Assembly: GCA_034769895.1 (NCBI GenBank)
Contig: JAWRYS010000712.1
Location: 124,001-188,000, forward strand
Source: Magicicada septendecula
Lineage: Eukaryota > Arthropoda > Insecta > Hemiptera > Cicadidae
Direction of reading: 5' to 3'
DNA: 64,000 nucleotides
Shown: positions 45,597 to 57,675 of the stretch, piece after piece
How positions within the stretch are numbered: the stretch's first letter is position 1
Layout of the letters: every line of letters begins with the position of its first letter
The notes under the pieces: generated by a model
Seen by the model: only the letters and a program-made list of their open reading frames with translations
Told to the model about the DNA's origin: nothing
Databases searched by the model: none
Translations under genes and position numbers: made by a program

Positions 45597-47111
45597 ACTT
45601 TTCTTATTTATGCTAGGAATGTATCATGTAAAACTGCTGGAAGTATGGTATACAAAGTTTCTATTATCCTTTTCAAGGTTGATGACCAAAACAAAAAGTA
45701 CTACTTATAATTCATCATTGTAGCAGTTACACAGCAGTATACTAAACATCTCTTGGTTAATACCTGTACTCTGGTCAGGTAGCACACAATGAATCATTCA
45801 AAACAAGTACAATTCAGTGTCAATGTCTAGTGTTTATGTGTCACTGCTACCCATAGTGACTCATTTGTATTGTACATAACAAATAGTATTCTGACTGTAC
45901 ACGTTTTTCATCTGACAAGAATTTTATACTTAGGCAAACTCATTTAATGGTGTAACCTTCTGTAATATGTGCCAAACAAGTATTCATAAAATTAATATAT
46001 TTGTGTCAAATTGTGTTTTATTTATTTCCAACAAAATCTGTTTTGTGGACATAACTTTATGTCCAATACAATTATTATGTTATTTCTTTTTAGTATCCCT
46101 TATAGATTTGCGTGATTAAAACTTTTAATACTAAAACTTTTTTTCAGCTGATAACCATGCTTTGTTGAGATTATTAACGAAAAGTTTTGCTCATTTAGTG
46201 ATGTGGCATCTTCAGTGATAAAGTTGAGTCTCATCGTGGTAAAACTACTGAAGACTTCATAGAATTGGAAAATTAATGAAAATAATATTCTTACAACCAG
46301 TGACAAGAATTATGAACTTAAAACAGTGGAATGAATTATTGAATACTAGATACTCTCAATTGCTAAAACAAACACATTTATATTACAACAGTTCTCTTTA
46401 TATAATTATCCAGGACACATTGTATAGCCTACAAACAGTAATAAAAAAATCACAATAGTTTACAACACAAATAAACAATTGATCATTTGTCACTTTCATT
46501 AAAAACTGCTGTCTAATATCATCCTATATGAATGCACAACCTACTACATCAACTTTCTAAAACTCAGCTGGTGGCAACATCCTAATTATCAGGCTAATGT
46601 GAGAAAGTTCCAGATGAATGCCAAGAGTGTGGCTCTAGAATATTCTGCAGTGCTGCTGATTAACAGTATGTGATCAGCATCACATAGAGTACTACACATT
46701 TAAGCTATCTAATTGACTTGGTATTACAATATTAGTAATATGTGCTTGTTAACCAAATAGTGTGTTGTTACTCCTGAAAATCCCATTTCACTAAGAGCAT
46801 TTTAGAAGTCTGGGTTATCTTTTATGTTTCACTCCACAAACATGCCTTTAGTTCAGCATTTCTTAACCTATTGGGCATGAGCCACTGCTGGGTCCCGAGA
46901 GGGCATTTGGAGGGTTGCAAAGTCAGGTTCGGAAATTTATTTACTGTGTCTTAAAAACCTACAACATGTAAATAACTAAGATATATCATTTTAACAATTT
47001 AAATTCAACCTGTTTTGTACATAGTCTAAACTGTACATTTTTGTTATTCATGCTCTACCATTGCTTTTTACCAGCTCTGATGTTTAACTCTCTATAACCA
47101 GATTGAAAGTT

Positions 47112-47484
47112 GCTTCCCAGAGGGATACAGTGAATTCAATTGGATTCAAGACCCATTCTTGTATTTTGAAAGTTCTAACATGTTCTCAGTAAAACTAAAT
47201 GAGCAATGGTGTGATATCATCTGTGATGCTGGGATTAAAACTAAATTTTTAGTAAATTATTTTGTATAGTTAGTGATAACATGAGACATGTCATGGACAA
47301 CAAAATCCATAAACTTTTAGATTCTGACTTAACAAAGTTCTGGATATCTTTAAGAGATGAATATCCTGAACTTTCGGAGTTGCTCATCACATTCATCACC
47401 TCATTCTTGAGTGAAATGGGATTTTCATCTCAAGTGAAAAGCAAGCACACAAATAGACTTGACGCACACTCAGATTTATGACTT
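47112..47484 (+). pseudogene. hAT/ZBED5-like transposase C-terminal remnant (left arm)
   Basis: 47112-47270 reads CFPEGYSEFNWIQDPF and LNEQWCDIICDAGIKTKF. After a stop and frame change, 47281-47484 reads SDLTKFWISLRDEYPELSEL and FLSEMGFSSQVKSKHTNRLD. FW...YPELS....SE.GFS....KH.NRL is the dimerisation-domain signature of ZBED5-type hAT-derived proteins. The order and spacing fit that family, but the gene is broken and its N-terminal part is absent or unrecognisable. Confidence 0.7.
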
Positions 47485-48822
47485 AATTTAACCACTCTTG
47501 AATCCAACATACCCCAGCTTTTGCAGAAAAAGCAGCCCCAACTGTCACATTAGTAACTAATGATTAGTTAGGCAAGTAAAAACTCTTTTGTTTTTAACTT
47601 CAGCATGTGTTTATTAGAGCAAATTAGTCTTTTTTATTACATATTTGGTTTTTGCTTTTCTATAATTAAGTGTATATATAATTTGTTTAAGCATAAAAGA
47701 AGGCTTAAAGTTCTCAGTGTTACCAAAAATATGATTATAAAGTGGGTGCACACCCCTACAAGTCTAATTGATTTTAAAAATCTAAAAGGTTAAGTTAGAT
47801 AATTAAACGTAGACACAACCTCCCAAAATCGTCTCTGTACCGTAATTATGTGCGATAAATGGAAACTAATTTCTGTACTTCCAATAAATACACCCTTTTA
47901 ATAAAATATGTGTCAATAAACCCCAATAAAATATGCTCCAATAACGAAGCCTACTATCTAAGTTAGATAATTAAACGTAGACACAACCTCCCAAAATCGT
48001 CTCTGTACCGTAATTATGTGCGATAAATGGAAACTAATTTCTGTACTTCCAATAAATACACCCTTTTAATAAAATATGTACCAATAAACTCCAATAAAAT
48101 ATGTACCAATAAACTCCAATAAAATATGTACGAATAACGTAGCCTACTAGGTTATACGTTCTAAATTGGAAGTACCGATAGGTTTTAATTCGAATAAATA
48201 CAGCCTTTAATGTATATACAGCCTTTTATCCATACAATAAATACAGCCTTTGAATGTACACTAACAAAGGAAATTTTTGTTAAATCTAATTAATTTTAAA
48301 AATCTAAAAGGTTAAGTTACATTGTTAAACGTAGACACAACCTCCAAAAATCGTCTGTGTACCGTAATTATGTGCGATAAATGGAAACTAATTTCTGTAC
48401 TTCCAATAAATACACCCTTTTAATAAAATATGTGCCAATAAACCCCAATAAAATATGCAAATAGGTTATAGGTCTACATTCTAAATTGGAAGTAGGTTTT
48501 AATTCCGGTACTTCGAATAAATACAGCCTTTAATGTTATGTACAGCAGCCTTGTATCCATACAATAATTTAATGTACACTAACAAAGGAAATTTTTGTTA
48601 AATCTAATTTTAAAAATCGAAAAGGTTAAGTTGCATTGTTAAACGTAGACACAACCTCCAAAAATCGTCTGTGTACCGTAATTATGTGCGATAAATGGAA
48701 ACTAATTTCTGTACTTCCAGTAAATACACCCTTTTATTGTACACTAACAAAGTAAATTTTATTTAAGTTACATTGTCGTACATAACCTCCATAACCTGGC
48801 ATTAGTTACTTGTGAAGAAAAC

Positions 48823-49268
48823 ATTTTTCTTGGATTTCGTTGTCGAGCAGCGCTACTAACGACAACCTCTGATGAAGCCTTCTATAGGTGAAAGCCGGTT
48901 TAGGCTGTAAGGTAAAACTTTACGTTTTTACTTATAAAAAACTTAGTGTTCCGAGTCGTCAATATTATAGTGATATTTAAAACATTTTTAGTACATATCG
49001 AACACGGAAAAACAGTACAAACATTTTCCTAGCCCTAAGTAACCATTGATTATTTTTACTTAAGATATTCTAATTATATTTCATTTTATTACAAAGTGTT
49101 TCGTTCTGTTGTTATAATTGATTCGTTTAGTGGTTTTTGTGTCTTGAATTTGTTTGTGTTCTGATTATGTGTCCAGATTACTTTCCATTTCACTAAATCC
49201 TGCGGCCAAAGAAAAATTCCGTCTCCACGTTTGTATTTTTTTTTCCGCGTTCGATGTGTACTAGAACA
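48823..49268 (+). other. Spacer at the centre of the giant inverted repeat
   Basis: 446 bp lie between the arms, which meet at GAAGAAAAC (48814-48822) and GTTTTCTTC (from 49269). Within it AGTACATATCGAACACGG (near 48991) and its diverged complement (near 49240-49262) form a further inverted repeat. It also holds the hammerhead-like motif. Confidence 0.75.
48865..48913 (+). ncRNA. Hammerhead-ribozyme-like core (candidate)
   Basis: ACCT (48865-48868) could pair with AGGT (48910-48913) as stem I. CTGATGA (48869-48875) and GAAA (48890-48893) are the conserved core. GCCT/AGGT around TCTAT gives stem II, and GCC/GGC around GGTTTA gives stem III. Between stem III and stem I there are four bases (TGTA) instead of the expected two, so it may be inactive. 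Such cores occur in Penelope-like elements and retrozymes. Confidence 0.35.
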
Positions 49269-50438
49269 GTTTTCTTCACAAGTAACTAATGCCAGGTTAT
49301 GGAGGTTATGTAGACAATGTAACTTAAATAAAATTTACTTTGTTAGTGTACAATAAAAGGGTGTATTTACTGGAAGTACAGAAATAATTTTCCATTTATC
49401 GCACATAATTACGGTACACAGACGATTTTTGGAGGTTGTGTCTACGTTTAACAATGCAACTTAACCTTTTAGATTTTTAAAATTAATTAGATTTAACAAA
49501 AATTTCCTTTGTTAGTGTACCTACATTAAATTATTGTATGGATACAAGGCTGCTGTACATAACATTAAAGGCTGTATTTATTCGAAGTACCGGAATTAAA
49601 ACCTAGTTCCAATTTAGAACGTAGACCTATAACATATTTGCATATTTTATTGGGGTTTATTGGCACATATTTTATTAAAAGGGTGTATTTATTGGAAGTA
49701 CAGAAATTATTTTCCATTTATCGCACATAATTACGGTACACAGACGATTTTTGGAGGTTGTGTCTACGTTTAACAATGCAACTTAACCTTTTAGATTTTT
49801 AAAATTAATTAGATTTAACAAAAATTTCCTTTGTTAGTGTACATTCAAAGGCTGTATTTATTGTATGGATAAAAGGCTGTATTTATTCGAATTAAAACCT
49901 ATCGGTACTTCCAATTTAGAACGTATAACCTAGTAGCCTACGTTATTCGTACATACAGTATTTTATTGGAGTTTATTGGTACATATTTTATTAAATGGGT
50001 GTATTTATTGGAAGTACAGAAATTAGTTTCCATTTATCGCACATAATTACGGTACAGAGCGATTTTGGGAGGTTGTGTCTACGTTTAATTATCTAACTTA
50101 ACCTTTTAGATTTTTAAAAATCAATTAGACTTGTAGGGGGTGTGCATGGCAGAACTACTTGTAGGGGTGTGCACCCACTTTATAATCATATTTTTGGTAA
50201 CACTGAGAACTTTAATCCTTCTTTTATGCTTAAACAAATTATATATACACTTAATTATAGAAAAGCAAAAAGCAAATATGTTATTCAAAAGATTAATTTG
50301 CTCTAATAAACACATGCTGAAGTTAAAAACAAAAGAGTTTTTACTTCCCTAACTAATCATTAGTTACTAATGTGACAGTTGGAGCTGCTTTTTCTGCAAA
50401 AGCTGGGGTATGTTGAATTCAAGAGTGGTTAAATTAAG

Positions 50439-50809
50439 TCATAAATCTGAGTGTGCGTCAAGTCTATTTGTGTGCTTGCTTTTCACTTGAGATGAAAATC
50501 CCATTTCACTCAAGAATGAGGTGGTGAATGGGATGAGCAACTCCGAAAGTTCAGGATATTCATCTCTTAAAGATATCCAGAACTTTGTTAAGTCAGAATC
50601 TAAAAGTTTATGGATTTTGTTGTCCATGACATGTCTCATGTTATCACTAACTATACAAAATAATTTACTAAAAATTTAGTTTTAATCCCAGCATCACAGA
50701 TGATATCACACAATTGCTCATTTAGTTTTACTGAGAACATGTTAGAACTTTCAAAATACAAGAATGGGTCTTGAATCCAATTGAATTCGCTGTATCCCTC
50801 TGGGAAGCA
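50439..50809 (-). pseudogene. hAT/ZBED5-like transposase C-terminal remnant (right arm)
   Basis: This is the mirror copy of 47112-47484, with the same frame break and a few residue changes (LLIPFTTSFLSEMGF in place of LLITFITSFLSEMGF). Shared breaks show the gene was already dead when the arms duplicated. Confidence 0.7.
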
Positions 50810-52196
50810 ACTTTCAATCTGGTTATAGAGAGTTAAACATCAGAGCTGGTAAAAAACAATGGTAGAGCATGAATGTACAGTTTAGACTATGTAGGTTGAA
50901 TTTAAATTGTTAAAATGATATATCTTAGTTATTTACATGTAGTAGCTTTTTAAGACACAGTAAATAAATTTCCGAACCTGACTTTGCAACCCTCCAAATG
51001 CCCTCTCGGGACCCAGCAGTGGCTCATGCCCAATAGGTTAAGAAATGCTGAACTAAAGGCATGTTTGTGGAGTGAAACATAAAAGATAACCCAGACTTCT
51101 AAAATGCTCTTAGTGAAATGGGATTTTCAGGAGTAACAACACACTATTTGGTTAACAAGCACATTTTACTAATATTGTAATACCAAGTCAATTAGATAGC
51201 TTAAATGTGTAGTACTATATGTGATGCTGATCACATACTGTTAATCAGCAGCACTGCAGAATATTCTAGAGCCACACTCTTGGCATTCATCTGGAACTTT
51301 CTCACATTAGCCTGATAATTAGGATGTTGCCACCAGCTGAGTTTTAGAAAGTTGATGTAGTAGGTTGTGCATTCATATAGGATGATATTAGACAGCAGTT
51401 TTTAATGAAAGTGACAAATGATCAATTGTTTACTTGTGTTGTAAACTATTGTGATTTTTTTATTACTGTTTGTAGGCTATACAGTGTGTCCTGGATAATT
51501 ATATAAAGAGAACTGTTGTAATATAAGTGTGTTTGTTTTAGCAATTGAGAGTATCTGGTATTCAATAATTCATTCCACTGTTTTAAGTTCATAATTCTTG
51601 TCACTGGTTGTAAGAATATTATTCTCATTAATTTTCCAATTCTATGAAGTCTTCAGTAGTTTTACTACGATGAGACTCAACTTTATCACTGAAGATGCCT
51701 CATCACTGAATGAGCAAAACTTTTCTTTAATAATCTCAACAAAGCATGGTTGTCAGCTGAAAAAAAGTTTTAGTATTAAAAGTTTTGATCACGCAAATCT
51801 ATAAGGGATACTAAAAAGAAATAACATAATAACTGTATTGGACATAAAGTTATGTCCACAAAACAGATTTTGTTTGAAATAAATAAAACACAATTTGACA
51901 CAAATATTAATTTTATGAATACTTGTTTGGCACATATTACAGAAGGTTACACCATTAAATGAGTTTGCATAAGTATAAAATTCTTGTCAGATGAAAAACG
52001 TGTACAGTCAGAATACTATTTGTTATGTACAATACAAATGATTCACTATGGGTAGCAGTGACACATAAACACTAGACATTGACACTGAATTGTACTTGTT
52101 TTGAATGATTCATTGTGTGCTACCTGACCAGAGTACAGGTATTAACCAAGAGATGTTTAGTATGTGACGATTTTAAATGTATCAAAAAAATCGTCA

Positions 52197-54284
52197 ATGG
52201 ATCAACATATTGATCACTTGCGTGAAGTATTATCCCGGTTAAAGAAAGCCGGACTGACCGTAAACCCTAGTAAAGTTAATTTCGCAGTGAAACAATTCTC
52301 ATTTTTAGGTCACATAGTATCAGCCGAAGGTAAGGTTACCATCGATCCCGAACGTACACGCGCAATCCGAGAATTTTTACCTCCCAAAGAAGTCAAAGGT
52401 ATAGCTAGATTTTTAGGTATGATTAATTATTTTCATAAGTATATACCCCACTTAGCAGATATAGCAGCCCCATTGAATGCCTTAAGAAAGAAAGGAACGA
52501 AATTCGAGTGGACTACTCTACATCAAGAAGCGTTTGAAACACTTAAAGAAAGTATTATATCCCCACCTGTATTGCAGTTAGCGGATTTCAGTAAACCATT
52601 TATCGTACAGACCGATAGTTCAAGTGTAGCATTAGGAGCCGTAATATACCAGGAAATAAATAATACTAGACTCCCGATCAGTTATGCATCCCGGACACTG
52701 ACCGAGCAAGAAAGGAAGTTCTCAGCCTATGAACTTGAATGTTTAGCCGTAGTATTTGCTTTTGATAAATTCAAACCATTTTTGGAACACAAAGAATTTC
52801 TACTAGAAACCGATAATCAAGCTTTATCATGGTTATTAAATCACCCAAAGCAATTAGGTCGTATCGGACGATGGGTGTTAAGATTAAATTGCTACAAGTT
52901 CAAAGTGCAACATATTCGTGGAACTCAAAATGTAGTGGCCGATACTCTATCCCGCATGTTCCAACTACCCAATACAAGATCTGGAGAAGACAATATTGAA
53001 ACCACTATCGTTAATACACTAATTACTAATTTTCCCCTTGCATTTAAGGATATAGCATATCACCAACAACAAGATCCGAAATTGTGTAAAATAATTGAAC
53101 AAATAGAAAAAGGAAATAACTCTGATAAATATATCTTGAGTAAAAGAGTACTTTGTTTTAAGAAGGCAAACGGAAAATTACTAAGAATAATCGCCCCGGA
53201 AATAATCAAACCCATGTTAATGGAGTACTACCATTCATCTACAATTGGAGCTCATATGGGAATTAGGAAAACGATACATCGTATTCGCAAGGAATACCAC
53301 TGGGAAAACATGAATAGTGAAATAAAAAAGTTCGTGAAAGAATGCGAAATTTGTGCGCTGAGCAAACCAGCAAGAACCAGTCAAGTCAGAAAACTAATCT
53401 CCGAAATACCTACCACTCCCTTCTCGAAAATATACATCGACTATTCTGGACCTTATCCCCGCTCTAAATCCGGAAATACTATGCTGTTAATTTGTGTAGA
53501 CTCATTCACTAAATTCGTGTGGATGTATCCTATGCGTCGTGCATTAGCATCTACGACAATTAAAATTCTACAAGAACAACTATTTAAAGACTATGGCACT
53601 CCTTTAAGCTTAATATCTGACAATGGACCCCAGTTTAAATCGAAAGAATTTAATGACATGTGTTTTAAATTAGGTATAAATCATATTACCGTGACCGAGT
53701 ACAGACCGCAAGGAAATATAGCAGAAAGATACTTGCGTAACTTAAAATCAGCATTAATATCTTATCATGCTAAAGACCAGACAACCTGGGATCAAAATAT
53801 TTCGTGGATACAATTTGCATTCAATTCAGCGTATCACGAAGGTCATAAATCAACACCATTTGATTTACTGTACAAGTACAAACCCAACCATCCTTTAACC
53901 ACAAAGTGGAAAATCAATGAGTTATTACCCCGCGACGTGAATGGGAATAACATACGAAAAATATGGAACGAAGCTCGTGCAAATCTGAGAGCTAATTTAC
54001 AGAAATCAAGGAAGTATCATGAGAATAATAATAAGCTAATAAAGTATAAAATAGGTGATTTAGTCATGTATAAAACTCATCCTATGAGTAAAGCAGTTGA
54101 TAAGATCACTTCGAAACTATCTTATCGATGGTGTGGCCCCTACCAAATTCGTAAGTTCATCACCCCCGTTACTGTAGCTCTGTATGAACCCAATACAGAA
54201 AATTACGTTCGCAGAAGTCATTTGTCTCAAATAAAAAAATGTTTTTCGTGTCAAGATACAGAAGGAAGACTACGAGAAAGATAG
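52197..54284 (+). CDS. pol: El6 Pol fragment: RT C-terminus, RNase H, integrase
   Basis: The frame is open from inside the residual LTR; the first ATG is at 52197. It starts after the YxDD box (DQHIDHLREVLSRLKKAG, then FLGHIVSAEG), so polymerase activity is lost. RNase H residues are near D140 (VQTDSS), E179 (YELECL), D206 (LETDNQ) and D249 (VVADTLSR). Integrase has HHCC (YYHSSTIGAHMG, CEICALS) and D415 (IDYSGP), D475 (SDNGPQF), E510 (NIAERYLR), spaced D,D-35-E. WCGPYQIRKF is the GPY/F module. The frame has no stops for nearly 700 codons, so the deletion is recent or the copy is young. It is clearly different from El3 pol. Confidence 0.88.
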   Translation: MDQHIDHLREVLSRLKKAGLTVNPSKVNFAVKQFSFLGHIVSAEGKVTIDPERTRAIREFLPPKEVKGIARFLGMINYFHKYIPHLADIAAPLNALRKKGTKFEWTTLHQEAFETLKESIISPPVLQLADFSKPFIVQTDSSSVALGAVIYQEINNTRLPISYASRTLTEQERKFSAYELECLAVVFAFDKFKPFLEHKEFLLETDNQALSWLLNHPKQLGRIGRWVLRLNCYKFKVQHIRGTQNVVADTLSRMFQLPNTRSGEDNIETTIVNTLITNFPLAFKDIAYHQQQDPKLCKIIEQIEKGNNSDKYILSKRVLCFKKANGKLLRIIAPEIIKPMLMEYYHSSTIGAHMGIRKTIHRIRKEYHWENMNSEIKKFVKECEICALSKPARTSQVRKLISEIPTTPFSKIYIDYSGPYPRSKSGNTMLLICVDSFTKFVWMYPMRRALASTTIKILQEQLFKDYGTPLSLISDNGPQFKSKEFNDMCFKLGINHITVTEYRPQGNIAERYLRNLKSALISYHAKDQTTWDQNISWIQFAFNSAYHEGHKSTPFDLLYKYKPNHPLTTKWKINELLPRDVNGNNIRKIWNEARANLRANLQKSRKYHENNNKLIKYKIGDLVMYKTHPMSKAVDKITSKLSYRWCGPYQIRKFITPVTVALYEPNTENYVRRSHLSQIKKCFSCQDTEGRLRER

Positions 54285-54839
54285 AAAACCTAGAATACTA
54301 TCTAAGTATTAAGAATAAAATATGTTGTATAGACTTATACCGAAATAGGATAAGATTGTGTAACATCTGATACTATAAACTCAAAACCCCCTCGTACGAA
54401 TACAAGCGAGGCCTGATCAACCTTAGCTAATGTCCTGCGAGAATGGTATTATACATGAGAAATCTGATGACAAGTATAATGAAGATGAAGAGAAAGAAAG
54501 AAAGAAAAATAATCTTTAGCGCTGTAAACTAAAAGTAATTCTATTGTTCTTACAATACGGTATTATTATTAGTAAAATACTCATGAGTATAACTCCGTAA
54601 AACGAGTGAGCAATTCAAGAAAAAACCGGTAGTAGATATAAGAATTAAAATAAGGTAGATTTACGTTTTGTGTATTTTATATAGTAGATGTAGTAGAATT
54701 TAGATGTGACATAAGTATAAGATAATCGATTGATGAATAGAAATAAGCTGAGAGAGAGAAATTTCAGTATGAAATATAATTGTTTATTTGAATTATATTA
54801 TTACACCCCCCCCGTTTTTCATAGTTAAGTGCAGGAGGA
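54285..54839 (+). other. El6 3' noncoding region and polypurine tract
   Basis: AT-rich with no gene. A C8 tract lies near 54805, and the purine tract GCAGGAGGA directly precedes the LTR. Confidence 0.7.
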
Positions 54840-56156
54840 TGTGACGATTTTAAATGTATCAAAAAAATCGCACAGATTAAAATTTTTTAATTTTAATAAG
54901 TAAGAGTATCATACACCCTTACCTATACCCAGATTCCTGAATCAACTTGAAAACCTTCCAGTACCAACACGCCAAGAAAAGTAATAAGTAGTGAATAATA
55001 ATAATTATTATTTAAATAATTAAAAATGCGACTAGAGAAATAAAGAAATCCCTAAGTCATAATAAAATAAACATAAAGTATTTATCTTCTAATTAATGAA
55101 TAAATAATAATAGGACAAGTACAAACTATTTTCTTAGTGCGTAAATACGCCCTAGCTTACTGAGCCCTCTCTCCTAAACCATACGCGCATTCGGCCGTAG
55201 AACGTCGCAATGAGTAGACGTGAGTTTTGGTGTTGTACACATATACGTATGTGTAAGTTCTCTAGAAGCATATCCAGCGTGAAATCTTGTTATTGTGAAT
55301 AATGTAGTGTCTAGAGTTTGTGAGAAAATATATAAATAAAATAGAAAAAGGTAGCCAACACATCTCTTAAAAACAAAATCAAATGTAAGTGTAACATAGT
55401 TAACTACTAGACTGTAGTACTGCAAAGTGAGAACTATAACTGTAATTAAAATAAAGAAAATGTGAACTACAAGAATCTGCACTAAGAAAAGTGAAATTAC
55501 AACATTTGGAACTTCAAGTAAACAAGCTATCTTCGAGAGCTTCAAGTAAACTAAAAATCAACCCGATGTAGGTACACCAAGAACAACGTACTCAACCCGT
55601 AGAAGACAACTGGAGATGTCCCAAGAATACAACAACAACCTCAGGTGATATCAAACCACAACTTTTGTAAATTTCCCCTTAATAAGAAGTAACAAAGAAC
55701 TTTAAAGAACTTTCGCAATGTAATGAACAAATTATCAGATTTGTATATTTTATAAGAAGTAATAGTAACCGTAATGTATATATTGATAAATTAATAATTT
55801 TGAGAAAATTGAGACCCGGATCCGTGGTATTAAAAGCAACAGTTATATGAATAAATTGTGATATAACAAGAATAATATAATTAAGATCTTTGAAGCAGTA
55901 AAAGCACTATTTACAAAAATAACTTTCTTTAAAATCAGTAATAATGTTTGATTAATACTTCAATAGCAATAAAGAGATGTTTTAGCTAATACCTAGTGAG
56001 TGAATAAGTTTATGCAAACCTTGTCAGTTTCCTATATCATACTTGTTTTGTAATTTGTTAGTAAGAGTTTTACTAACAACGGCAGCTGGTTTAGTTTACT
56101 GGTAAATAATTAAACTAGTTCCCGATTTTTGTGTTGTCTTGCCAAGGGGCGGCACA
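54840..56156 (+). repeat. El6 3' LTR (1317 bp)
   Basis: It starts TGTGACGATTTTAAATG and ends GGCACA, followed by the AGTA duplication. The first 31 bases are repeated at 52163-52193. CGATTTT and AAAATCG near the start form a short inverted repeat. Confidence 0.9.
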
Positions 56157-56820
56157 AGTATACTGCTGTGTAACTGCTATAATGATGAATTATAAGTAGT
56201 ACTTTTTGTTTTGGTCATCAACCTTGAAAAGGATAATAGAAACTTTGTATACCATGCTTCCAGCAGTTTTACATGATACATTCCTAGCACAAATAAGAAA
56301 AGTTTAAATCTGCTGATGATCTAAAGGAGTGATAGTTATTTGCAGACTGACAGGGTTATAAAATAATTCTGAAAGAATTGTTGCTTTTACAATACGATCC
56401 TTTATCAAGTGGCTACTCAAATCTGCCAGCTTTTCACAGAAACTGAAGTTTGATTATTAGATCCATCGTGATGACCTAGTGATGCTCCAAACATTTCAAG
56501 GATTCTCCTAGCCTTAAAAAACTGGACTGGCCTCATTGATTGACATGATTAATGTTAAATTTACTTTGGGATACTTCCAAACATAATACAGTTTAAAATA
56601 AACAAAAAAAATTGTATTTCTAATTTTTCCAGAACTGTATACACATAATTTGATCTGGATAGAACGTGTATTAAACAATAATACTATTTGATGCAAATAA
56701 TGAAAATATCCGTGTGGAGAACTATACATGACTTCCATGTTTTAAGATTTATATTTAAAATCGTTTTAGAAAGGAAATATTCCTACAGAAACTACTTCTA
56801 TCTTCAGCCTCAACCACAGA

Positions 56821-56840
56821 AAACACACACACACACACAC
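56821..56840. repeat. (CA)n microsatellite, right-arm counterpart
   Basis: About 10 CA copies, against about 39 TG copies in the left arm. Confidence 0.9.
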
Positions 56841-57675
56841 CACACAATTCCTTTTTTCTTTATTTAATTTGAATTCAGAGTATTGGCACATATTTTATTA
56901 AAAGGGTGTATTTATTGGAAGTACAGAAATTAGTTTCCATTTATTGCACATAATTACGGTACACAGACGATTTTTGGAGGTTGTGTCTACGTTTAACATG
57001 TAGTAACATCAGTAACTTAACCTTTTAGATTTTTAAAATTAATTAGATTTAACAAAAATTTCCTTTGTTAGTGTACATTCAAAGGCTGTATTTATTGTAT
57101 ACATTAAAGGTTGTATTTATTTGAATTAAAACCTATCCGTACTTCCAATTGAGAATGTATAACCTAGTAGGCTACGTTATTCGTACATGTTTTATTGGAG
57201 TTTATTGGTACATATTTTACTAAAAGGGTGTATTTATTGGAAGTACAGAAATTAGTTTCCATTTATCACACATAATTACGGTACAGAGACATTTTTGGAA
57301 GGTTGTGTCTATGTTTAATTATCTAACTTAAGATAGTAGGCTTCGTTATTGGTGCATATTTTATTGGGGTTTATTGGCACATATTGTATTAAAAGGGTGT
57401 ATTTATTGGAAGTACAGAAATTAGTTTCCATTTATCGCACATAATTACGGTACAGAGACGTTTTTGGAAGGTTGTGTCTACGTTTAATTATCTAACTTAA
57501 GATAGTAGGCTTCGTTATTGGTGCATATTTTATTGGGGTTTATTGGCACATATTTTATTGAAAGGGTGTATTTATTGGAAGTACAGAAATTAGTTTCCAT
57601 TTATCGCACATAATTACGGTACAGAGACGATTTTGGGAGGTTGTGTCAACGTTTAATTATCTAACTGAACCTTTT

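Larger units (their letters stand above)
44659..48822 (+). repeat. Left arm (inner part) of the giant inverted repeat
   Basis: It is the reverse complement of 49269-57675 apart from El6 and unit-number changes. From outside in: a repeat block (44700-44990), (TG)n, about 2.7 kb with a hAT-like remnant, and a second repeat block (47760-48790) with several units of about 150 bp (AAACGTAGACACAACCTCC, ACCGTAATTATGTGCGATAA). Arms look mid-90s per cent identical by eye. Confidence 0.9.
52163..56156 (+). mobile_element. El6: gypsy-type element lacking most of its 5' LTR, gag, protease and half of RT
   Basis: The empty site is visible in the left arm, so the ends are exact. The 4-bp duplication is AGTA (52159-52162, 56157-56160). 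The right end is a full LTR (54840-56156). The left end has only the first 31 bp of that LTR (TGTGACGATTTTAAATG...), then jumps into the RT gene at 52194. The pol fragment after the jump is intact to its stop. A deletion after integration, or a defective reverse transcript that still integrated, could explain this. Confidence 0.93.
49269..57675 (-). repeat. Right arm (inner part) of the giant inverted repeat, interrupted by El6
   Basis: It matches the reverse complement of 44659-48822 on both sides of El6 (52163-56156). The outer repeat block has more units than the left arm. The CA tract is at 56821-56840. Confidence 0.9.
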
